Origin: Lactifluus volemus
Taxonomy: Eukaryota; Basidiomycota; Agaricomycetes; Russulales; Russulaceae
Reading direction: 5' to 3'
NCBI GenBank assembly: GCA_022376515.1
Contig: WTXI01000559.1
Coordinates: 1 to 15,550, forward strand
DNA: 15,550 bases
Both the position numbers and the translations under genes were made by a program. Positions within the stretch are counted from its first letter, which is position 1. Every line of letters starts with the position of its first letter. Below the pieces are notes generated by a model. That model was not told the origin of the DNA, searched no databases, and saw only the letters and a program-made list of their open reading frames with translations. Shown here in pieces: positions 1 to 9,900 of this stretch.

Positions 1-1
1 C

Positions 2-52
2 GTACGTAAACTTCTATGTTTGACACTAGGTGTTAACTGAGCTCCTCCCTAG
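2..52 (+). other. Intron of the SNW1 gene
   Basis: Starts GTACGTAAAC and ends CCCTAG, with GTTAAC about 20 bases before the acceptor as a likely branch point. The next exon starts in phase 0 with VHINDNF, which matches the SNW family, so the acceptor is well supported. Confidence 0.85.
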
Positions 53-1014
53 GTACATATCAACGATAACTTTGCCCAAGTCGCAGAAGCGCTATATTAT
101 CGCTGATCGACACTCGCGCGAGGAGGTTCACCAGCGTGCTTTGATGCAGCAGAAGCTCGCTCAAAAGGAGAAGGCTGCTAAAGAAGAGAATTTGCGCTTG
201 TTAGCACAACGCGCACGCGAAGAGCGCGCTGGCATCGCGCCTTCCAGGCCTACGGCCGAGACTCAGGCAACGATGAAGTCTTCCCTTGCCGCTTATGGGA
301 GTGACTCGGGGAGTGCTTCAGATGGTTCAGAAGGAGAAGACGAAGAAGAAGAAGCCGCTAAAGTACGCGATGAAATGCGCGCGGAGAAGCGTCGCGAACG
401 GGAACGTGAGATGCGCATGAACAACATGGGCGCCGAGCAGCGCGCCAAGATGCTTGCGCGTCGACAAAACCGTGATATATCGGAGAAAATTGCTTTGGGT
501 CTCGCCAAACCGACGTTATCAAAAGAATCAATGCTCGACTCGCGTTTATTCAACCAGGAATCGCTATCCGGGTCGTTTGGGGATGAAGAGTCATACGGTT
601 TGTATGACAAGCCGCTCTTTCATGGCTCATCTGCGGCGGCGGCAATATACAAGGCTCGTGGCAACATTACGGAAGAGAATGAAGATAGCTTTGGAGGTGG
701 CACAGAGGAGGGTATTGGGCGTGCATTGGATAATGATCGGTTTGGACTTGGACAGGCACAAATAGGGTTTGAGGGAGCTCGGGAGCAGGAGGTGCGAGAA
801 GGACCTGTGCAATTCGAGAAGGATACGACGGACGTGTTCGGCGTTGATAAATTCTTGGATGAGGCGAAGAGCGGTAGGAAACGGGGATTAGATCTTGAAG
901 CGTGAGTGTTCACTCGGATCTTTTTTTCTTTTTCGCGGTGACGGAAACGATAATTCTTTTAGGGGATCTTCGCGAAAGCGACATCAAATGGAGAGTGCTT
1001 CAGAGAGGGAGTGA
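53..1014 (+). CDS. snw1: SNW/SKIP/Prp45 spliceosomal protein, 3' part, with a frame break
   Basis: C-terminal part of the SNW-domain protein (human SNW1/SKIP, yeast Prp45), a component of the activated spliceosome that also acts as a transcription coregulator; the gene begins left of the window. Positions 2-52 are an intron (GTACGT donor, GTTAAC branch, CCCTAG acceptor). The exon at 53 opens with VHINDNFAQVAEALY, then the protein jumps to the next frame as IADRHSREEV, because one extra base lies at about 95-98. The second frame stays open through a charged coiled stretch, RDISEKIALGLAKP, DSRLFNQ and the GPVQFEKD..DVFGVDKFLDEAK block, all family hallmarks. A GTGAGT donor at 902 and TTTTAG acceptor ending at 962 give a last exon 963-1014 ending in a basic tail (GSSRKRHQ...) and TGA; without splicing the protein stops at 905. 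The family is certain; whether the frame break is real is not. Confidence 0.93.
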
Positions 1015-1077
1015 GTTAGTAGAGTACTTGTAGCATATCGATACTGTACTTTCAACTTGAACTCGCACATGTGATCT

Positions 1078-1091
1078 ACGCGTGAACGCGT
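1078..1091. promoter_or_regulatory. Tandem ACGCGT (MCB) boxes upstream of the NEDD1-like gene
   Basis: Two ACGCGT hexamers at 1078-1083 and 1086-1091 are separated by two bases and lie 72-85 bases before the ATG at 1163. ACGCGT is the MluI cell-cycle box bound by the fungal MBF factor at G1/S. The sequence match is direct. The regulatory role is inferred from the position and from the cell-cycle nature of the downstream gene. Confidence 0.45.
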
Positions 1092-1162
1092 CTAAAGTTG
1101 AATTCAATTGGGAATTCTCTGAACACTTTCTTAACAACGGCAACAACAGTCTGACAAGTGAT

Positions 1163-3730
1163 ATGCTTGCCATACTCACCACAAATCATATCACTATCAC
1201 AGACCATTCTGTCCTCAGAAAAGGTCCTCCTACTCTCCCTCCTTCTTCTCAGGCACATCTCTCACAATATGTGGCGAGCGTATGGTCCCCCGACAGTGGT
1301 TCTCTATATGTCGCCACAACAGGTTCTGTCACACGCTTTGACACCTCCGGCGTGCTTGTCAAATCCCTATGGCCGTTGCCCGACAGCGACATGCCCCTAG
1401 ATGATATTGGTGATCTTGCAATCAAAGACAAGGGCACCCTTATCCTATCTGCAGGAAATACCGTACACGTCCTCGAACATTCCTCCTCAACATCCTCATC
1501 GACAAAAATAGTGCAATCATTGCCTATACACCCCGACTCGGATCCCGTCCACTCTCTGTCGCTCTCCCACGATGGTACGCTGCTCGCCGTCTCCTCTCCC
1601 GGTGCCGTTATCGTGCACAACCTCGCACTCGGTGCTCAAACAGCGCTGCGTGGGCTCCCCGGGCGTGTCGCAGTTTGCACGTTTCATGTACACTCGCGCG
1701 TGCGCTTGCTCTTGGGCATCGGCCACAACCTAGTGATATATGACATCACCCGTGCTTCCAGTCCCTCACGTATCGCTTCTATCGGAGATGGCACGGATGG
1801 TGATGTCGTCGCCGTGGCCTGTAGTCCGTACAGCAAGACGTTACTTGCCGTAGCGTGCAGCGGAGGATACATCGCCCTAGTGGATCTTGATAAGGAGTTA
1901 AGGTACAACTCGGTATAGAGGCGATATATATACCGGAAACGTACTCAATCGCCTTTCCAGTCTCATCCGCTCTTTCAACTATAAAGTCAGTGTGACGTCG
2001 CTGCTCTTCTCCGCCGATGGCGCGTCATTGTATGTCGGGACCGCGGCTGGCAAATTGCTCGTGCAAACCCTTCGCTCTACAGAGGCGCCCAAAGTGACTA
2101 TAGTTGGTGAGCAAGGTTGCAGGGTGGAAGGCCTAGCGATAGTGGTACGTTCTTCTTTTCCAAGCTGTGGTCCAGATCTCATCTCATCTCCCACCTACTC
2201 AGAAAAGGAGCAAACTCTCCATTGATTCCAACCCGAGAACCACTGCCACTGGCTCCACTAATAATAAGCCGCTGACACAATATGATATCAATAGCCCCCT
2301 TCGGTCATCCACAAGCAAAGTCCCACTTCCTTCGTCGTTGAAGAAATCGACATCTGACAGTCCTTCCGAGACGACCAAACCTCCGTTAAAGAGTGATACT
2401 GCTCCAATCAGAAAGCGCGTCAATTCGGCTACTGCTCTTGGAAGTCGCGGGATCGTCTCCTCCGTGCGCAGCATGTTTGCGAATGAGTTGACGGACACGT
2501 CTCCTGGTGCGCTGAGATATTCCCACAAGTGTGTAGCTATTGAAACCGTGTTTAGCTGCTGCAGATCGAGCGAGGCCCGCTGTGGGAAATAAAGGATATG
2601 CGACGGAAAAGGGTATTACCCCCCCTTCACCATCCCAGGCTCTCACAAGCCCCACCAGTAAACGTTCTTACCGGGCCCCCACTCGGCCAAAGCCTGTAAA
2701 CCATGCATCGTCCACAACTTTATCAGTGCCTGGGGGGAAAGTGCGCGAGCGGACTTTATCGGCATCGACGCGCACCACGGATATATCTGAGACAAAAACA
2801 ACTAGTGTCACGACCACCACCCGCACTGGTCCCCGTATACGGACAACCTCCTCACCCAAAAGCGTGGCGAACCCGAGCCCTACAACTCCAGCTGCTCGCC
2901 AACGAATGAAAGCGCCGACCTCACCGAAGGCTACCTCGGTGTCTTCGCGGCGAGCGCCATCCGCACCTTCTGGAGTAAGCACAACTCCTGGTGGTCCAGC
3001 ACGAGACAAAGCACGTCAACGCACGACCTCTGGTGTGTCGCGCACATCTACGACACGTGCGCGCTCCTCCGCGCCACCAATACCACGTATACCTCCACCG
3101 ACACTGAGCACCAGCACCCATATGCCATCGCCGGAACTCCGAGCGTCATCCCCGCTACGTGACACGGTGCCACCCTTCCCGACCAAACAAGAAAAGTCAC
3201 GGAAGAAAGGGCTGTCGGTACTTGGGCTCGCCACGCCCGAAGTCGAGCGATGGATCGCGGGGAAGAGCTCCGACAAGGGCCCCGCCGTCGAGTTTCCTGC
3301 TGGCAGCAGTGACGAAGACGAGTTCGAAGACATGGGCCAGCTTCACCGAAGTCGGATGAGAGAGCTGCTGGCGGGGCAGGAAGACGATGAGGGTAGTGCG
3401 ACACGCCCGCGGACGCTTTCGTTGCAAATCACGCCGCGCAAGTCGGCTTGGGCGGCGTCCCCGCTCCGACACAGCATCGCGGAAGGTTCGCCGGGCTTGA
3501 AGGGCGTGACGGGCTTGCTTCACGCGCTCATCTCGGACGCGATGCTCGACTTTCGTCAGGAAACGCGCGCCGAAATGGTCGGTCTGCACCTCGATCTGGT
3601 GCGTATGGGCCGCGCGTGGCGTAGGGAGATGCGGGAGACGATGCGGGAGTATGTGGGCGATTTGAAAGAGCTGCGGGAAGAAAATAAGAATTTGAGAGAG
3701 GAAAATGAGCGGTTGCGAAGAGGATATTGA
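1163..3730 (+). CDS. NEDD1: NEDD1-like WD40/coiled-coil protein (gamma-tubulin recruitment factor)
   Basis: Four exons: 1163-1902, 1961-2144, 2203-2506, 2565-3730. The three introns are each 58 nt, phases agree, and the total of 2394 nt gives 797 residues. Residues 1 to about 308 form a WD40-type propeller (repeating units such as SPDSGSLYVATTGSVTRFD, SHDGTLLAVSSPGAVIVHN and SADGASLYVGTAAGKLLV). Residues about 310-640 are a basic Ser/Thr/Pro/Arg-rich linker. Residues about 722-797 are a helical tail ending in a leucine coiled coil (DLKELREENKNLREENERL). This order, and a tail of the type DF..E...EM..LHLDL, is that of NEDD1/GCP-WD, which brings gamma-tubulin ring complexes to spindle poles and microtubules. 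The start is the first in-frame ATG; the frame is open further upstream without an ATG. The alternative is an unrelated WD40 coiled-coil protein, since the propeller is divergent. Confidence 0.72.
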
Positions 3731-3761
3731 AAAGGCCACGGGCGAGCGGGTCGTACCGTAA

Positions 3762-3767
3762 AATAAA
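3762..3767 (+). terminator. Possible polyadenylation signal of the NEDD1-like gene
   Basis: AATAAA lies about 32 bases after the stop, in an A-rich stretch. Fungal polyadenylation signals are degenerate, so this is only suggestive. Confidence 0.3.
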
Positions 3768-3946
3768 AAGAAAAAAACACTCTCAGGCTGGATCTATGTT
3801 GTCGCTATGTTTTTGTGTGTATTCGAGTTGGCCAATATGTTTATATCCTAACGGCTGCCGTTCCGCGGGCCCGAGCCGATTTCTGTCTCAAGATGGTGGC
3901 GTTATAAATGTAGTTATCATCAACCAGCCTGAGGACGTCGTGAACC

Positions 3947-5180
<1,234 letters not shown>

Positions 5181-5219
5181 CTTAATTTTCTATGACCGGG
5201 CCGTGTAATCCGAGTGTAG

Positions 5220-5225
5220 AATAAA
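5220..5225 (+). terminator. Possible polyadenylation signal of HEM2
   Basis: AATAAA followed by an A-rich run, 40 bases after the HEM2 stop and just before TIM54 starts at 5276. The gap is only 95 bases, so the HEM2 3' end and the TIM54 promoter must be close together or overlap. Confidence 0.35.
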
Positions 5226-5275
5226 TTTAAAAAAAAATAATTATTCGGGTGTTTTGTGGTTAACTTGGGTATGAG

Positions 5276-6731
5276 ATGAAGGACCCGCATCCCAACCAGT
5301 CTGGATTTCGTACCGTTCTTCAGTACACTGGAATACCCCCATCTTGGCTTGATAAACGACCTCGACTTCCATCCCGCAACTGGCTCATCTTCCTTTCCAT
5401 CACTCAATCACTCATCGGATTCTATGTCTATGACCGTCACCAGTCACGAAAAATTCGCCAGGAATATGTCGACCGTGTCAAGCATCTAGCAGAAGAACCG
5501 CTCCAGAGCCTCGACTTTCCTCGTACCGTCACTGTGTACAGCGCCAAGTGGCCAGGTGACGACGACTGGGATCGTGGTTCGCGATATTTCAGGAAGTACG
5601 TCAAGGTCTGCTCGTTCGTTTGAAAAAAAAAAAGAAACGTAAAAACTAATGACTCGATTTCTTTTTTTTACACGTCCATAGCCTATATTTGTTGCTGCAG
5701 CCATCGATTATACCGTCATTGCTGGCAAACGACACGGTGACCTCGCCACGCGCGTGGCCAACGATATTAAAACTGAGCGTCGCATCGCCCTTGGATTGGA
5801 CCCTCCTCCACTGACTCTATCTGCGCTCCGCGTACCCACAAAAGGTACGCCAGAGACCGAACGACGTCGAGCGCTCGAAGGCGGCATTGTCATCATCGGA
5901 CGGCCCGCCTTCAAGGAATACATCGCAGGTCTCCGACGCGGATGGACGGAATCCTTGGAGCGTGTCGACGAGGACGAAAAGCTTTCAAGAACACTCGAGA
6001 GCGACGGACACTTTGACGAACCCGATGCGTCATCGTCATCGTCGCACTTTGTTGCAGACGGCGAGCCGATTCCTACACGGTCACGTCTCCCCTCATCACG
6101 TCCTCCCGGTCTGTTCTCTCCACTTGGAACCGCCATCCGAGCGTCGCCCTCATCATCATCATCACCTCCACCCACTCGGGACTCGGCTGGTGCGGACGTA
6201 CCTCCACCGACAGAAATACCGCCCCAACCGCCACAGCTCCTCGTCCCCTTCGTCAATCTCGTCGGAATCAAGCTCTTCCCTCTCATGATTTGGGACCTGT
6301 TCAACGAGCGTCACAAGGTCCGCGCCGGCGCCGAGGCCGCGTACAAGCTCGTCTCGGGTGCCACGCGCCCCTTTGAGCGCTCAGATGTCGACTTTGACCT
6401 GTCCGCGGAGGGCTACTACAAGTCCTCGACGGCCGACTTTCCCGCGGACATGCAAAAGGCGCGCTCAGAGTATTACAAGGCGCTGCCGGAGAAGCTGTCC
6501 ACAGCCCGTGCGCTCGCGCGCGGTGAACGCGAACCAACAAAGTCGGAGATTGAGGCACCACCACCGACAGAGGTCGAGTTGCGCGCAGAGCGACTTAAAA
6601 AAGAGACTCGGTGGAGAGCGGATGAGCGTGGTTGGGATATCGTCCGTCCGGATACGCCAGTTGAGTGGGACGAGCGCTGGGAAGGTGCACTGCAGGTATT
6701 CATTGACCCACCCAATGTTCGTTATGAATGA
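5276..6731 (+). CDS. TIM54: Mitochondrial inner membrane translocase subunit Tim54
   Basis: Subunit of the TIM22 complex that inserts carrier proteins into the mitochondrial inner membrane. Exons 5276-5605 and 5682-6731 give 459 residues (yeast about 478). The 76-nt intron has an unusual GTCTGC donor, a clear ACTAAT branch and an A11 run. Family features: GIPPSWLDKRPRLPSRNW near residues 19-36, one membrane segment at about 36-52 (LIFLSITQSLIGFYVY), KHLAEEPL, PRTVTVYSA, and FRKYVK joined across the intron to PIFVAAAIDYTVIAGK. Residues from about 215 to 310 are a Ser/Pro-rich low-complexity insert coded partly by TCA repeats (6150-6165). The conserved region then resumes with VPFVNLVGIKLFPLMIWDLF. 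The C-terminal part is highly charged. The start is the first ATG that opens the long frame; ATG at 5271 hits a stop at once. Confidence 0.9.
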
Positions 6732-6972
6732 ACTGCGTGCACATCCAGTACCTCCTTTCACTTTAAAATATACCTATCCTAATAGTAGACAACCCTCTCA
6801 ACTCATGGCAATAACCTCAAAACAGGGACACACGTTCGATTGTCAATGGCCCTCTAATTGCACACCACGTTTCGTGTAACTGACAATGAAGTCCATAAAC
6901 ATGCAAAGGAACTGAGAGTCAACACCCTATTGTCATTCTGTTCTGCACTATCCGGCTTCGTAGCGTCCCAGC

Positions 6973-9900
6973 TTAGTCTACGATCTCGATGCTGTCTGTT
7001 GTTGCGAGCCAGCTTTCAAATTCAGCGAGATGATCATAAGGCTCAACAGTTTGCATAGGTACCAGGTTGGCTGGTACGGGGGTCCAGTCTGGTCCATACT
7101 TCTCCCTCTGTTTCCTTTTCCAAGCAACATAGAAAGAAGGCTCTTGAGAGTCAAGGGTAGACAGCTGCTGCGTTTGGGCCGGAGACGAGATCCGACGAGG
7201 CGATGGCGCAGTGGGAGGATCACTAGTCCCATCCGAACCGACGACGTCAAAAAGTGTCCTGTCGAGGACGAACCCTTCATCCCCTGCAGAGATGTCATTG
7301 GCAGTGGCAACAGAGACTGAGTTTTTGACAGGAGCACCAAGCTCAGCATCGGAATCCGAAAGAAATAGGCGGGAGGATTGTCCGACATTTAATTTTCTTT
7401 TCTAATCATGGGTCAGAGCAGGAACCTACACTACCAATGTATGCATACCTGTGGTGGCAGAAGCGGTCTGGCTAGTTTGATTTTAGCAGATGTGGGGTCT
7501 CCGTTTGTGCTACCCTTGCCCGTTGGCATTGAGTGGATCGGCTGTAACGTCGAGACATCCTGAGACTCCACAATATCTGTTTCAGCTGGTGTTGGAGCGA
7601 TTCCGCCCACATGAGCCTCGCGAATGACAGCATCCATCTCTGAGTCCGAGTAATCAGAAGGGAGAGAAGCCAGGCTTCCTCCAGCCACGCGCACGCTGTG
7701 GATGTTAGCTTGAACTAGCTCATGTAGTTCTGGGAAATCGTCGGAGTCGGAGTCATCAAAGAAGGTGCTGGCAGTTGCATCATCATCCATCAAAGCGGAA
7801 AAGTCCATATTGAACTTGGGTCTTTTTTTGCTCGCAGGCCGAGCATTGTCACTGACAGGATCATGAAGCTTGATCCGCTTCCCACTGGGAATCCTCAGAT
7901 TTGATTCAGCCCCAGAGCTTTTGTGAAGTGCCTCCAGTTGTTGAAAGCTAGCATCAAGACGGTGAGCGGAAGCCCTGACAAGATTAGAATTCCTTGATCT
8001 CGAGGCAGAGTCCTCAGGTATTCCTTGCCGGGTCTTCGTCTTGGTCGATGTTGGGTCTATTCCAGCCTGAGATCCTACACGGCGTTGTCTCAATGCAGGT
8101 GGGGGTTTGTTGACGCCATCCCGACAGCTTTTGGAGAGATTACATAATCAGTCAAGTGGGGACGGAATACTAATGCGTACCACAAATGACGGCAGGTGGA
8201 CTTATCCTTACAGGGGTGGTTGCATCTAGATATATGCAGGAAGAGGTTATGAGGGAGATAAAGTCACGTACCTATATTTGCCATTTGGTAGTTTCGCAGG
8301 CCGGGGGTCTTTTTCCGCCCACTTTTCATGGTTCAGAATGTAAGAAGATGCGCCTGGGCCCTGTCCACCCTTCATCCCGTCAACTGTTTCAAAAACAGCG
8401 TGAGCGTGGAGACAGGCATAGATAGTCCCTCTCACCAGAATTATTCATGAATGAATCTCCGGTTGGAGCCTCATCGTCACTTGGGGCCATATTCCAAAAA
8501 TCTTCGTTACCATCAAGACCATCCAGTACCATTTCCTGTCGTCGGTGGGAGGTCATTATTGATAATGTCAGCGCGTCCCATTCATGACAAGGCCTCCTCC
8601 ATACCATGCTACTCATTGGGCGGGTGTTCACAACGGGAAATTTGTCCATGTCAATCTTGGGTTTGTATTGTGACATCGTGGTGATGCCGGCGATGGTTTC
8701 CTGCATCTGTTGTGGTTAGTGTCCAGTGCTGCAGCGACTCGCGCTCACCGACGACATATAAATACATATACTTTGGCTCGGCTTCGTAAGTTGGGCGGTG
8801 ACAGAGAATGATTTGGGGTCTTGGAGAGCTTTTGTGCTGCGAGAAGTCTTCTGAGCGTCTGAACGCCTATCGCTTAACACAATAATAGCTCACGGGATTC
8901 TTCGAAAATCGATGAATTCCAAGTCGGACGTCACTGTCAGGACGTGGGTCACGTCGTGGTAATGTCGACCTTTTTGAGCTTTGGACTTGGAAGCGCCTTC
9001 CAAGGAAGCCGAACACTGAACCTCAAGCTCCACATCGATGGTGGTACTACCAGGAGAGTACACAACCGACACCTCGTCCACGGTCACAGAATACACTGGG
9101 AGTTCATTGGCAGCAAACAAGATCTTGCGGCCGCAAGGTTGTTTTCTATTAAGCAGCTAATCGACAATGAGCTAGTAGTAGAGACATCAATTTGAGAACG
9201 TACCGAATCGATTTGGTCGGGATCCTGCACACGGAGCTTTTCGAAGTTGACAATACCGTGTTCGGCTAGTACCTAGTAGCACATCAGTCCGCAACAAAGT
9301 GTAGTTCGTTACTCTCGTAGAATAGAACCTTCATACTGTGCAGGGAAATTAAGCCCGTGATTTATGACAATGACAGGTCGAAGGCTTACGACTTCTCGCC
9401 AATCGTTTCGATCTGGCAGAGTACCGTGGGTCGGTCTTCCCAGGCCTTGGCGTTGATATCGCGTACTCTTTGTGCAAACGCCTATGAGTATTGATGGCGC
9501 CATAAGTTGGTGTGCACTCACAGCTCCAGGCCGTGCTTGATCTGAGCGCCATTCCGCTTGGCTATCGCGACCTCAACCATAGCTAAAGAGTTGAGACAAA
9601 ATGTTACCATGGTAGCCGCATATCCTACCTTTAGCAACTCGACTAGCGTGCCGAAATACGATGACAGAGTCAAGTAGGGCGTTACTTTCCCCTGATTTAT
9701 ATTCTGCACCGTGGAGAGAGATCCTTCCCAGGACAGCCTGATGACAGTCTTACTCGGAAGAATTTGGTAACTGCGACGGCAAATTACCTGAATCAACAAA
9801 AACGCCTTGTCAGGGGCCTTTTCAACACGCTTTATTTTAAATCGAATATCGTCATGCTCTCGGAGCTTGTTGTAAACCTGGAATCTTTAGTGGACACAAT

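Noticed and set aside
1082..1162. NEDD1-like start at GTG 1082
   Set aside because: GTG is not a normal start in fungal nuclear genes, and the stretch overlaps the tandem ACGCGT boxes; the first in-frame ATG is 1163.
3197..3739. Long open frame (180 codons) on the minus strand
   Set aside because: It is the antisense shadow of the GC-rich NEDD1-like exon 4 and shows no family features.
5708..6304. Long open frame (198 codons) on the minus strand
   Set aside because: Antisense of TIM54 exon 2; the Ser/Arg/Gly-rich composition comes from the repeats of the sense strand.
6978..7388. 136-codon open frame on the minus strand starting MSDNPPAYFF
   Set aside because: The neighbouring frame continues MER3 across a proper intron (7402-7448, CTGAC branch), is free of stops and reads as soluble protein, so this frame is a shadow.
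9273..9328. A second indel near MER3 IGEKS
   Set aside because: At first the frame seemed broken, but a 7-nt microexon TATGAAG restores IGEKS-MKVLAEHGI with canonical GT..AG introns.
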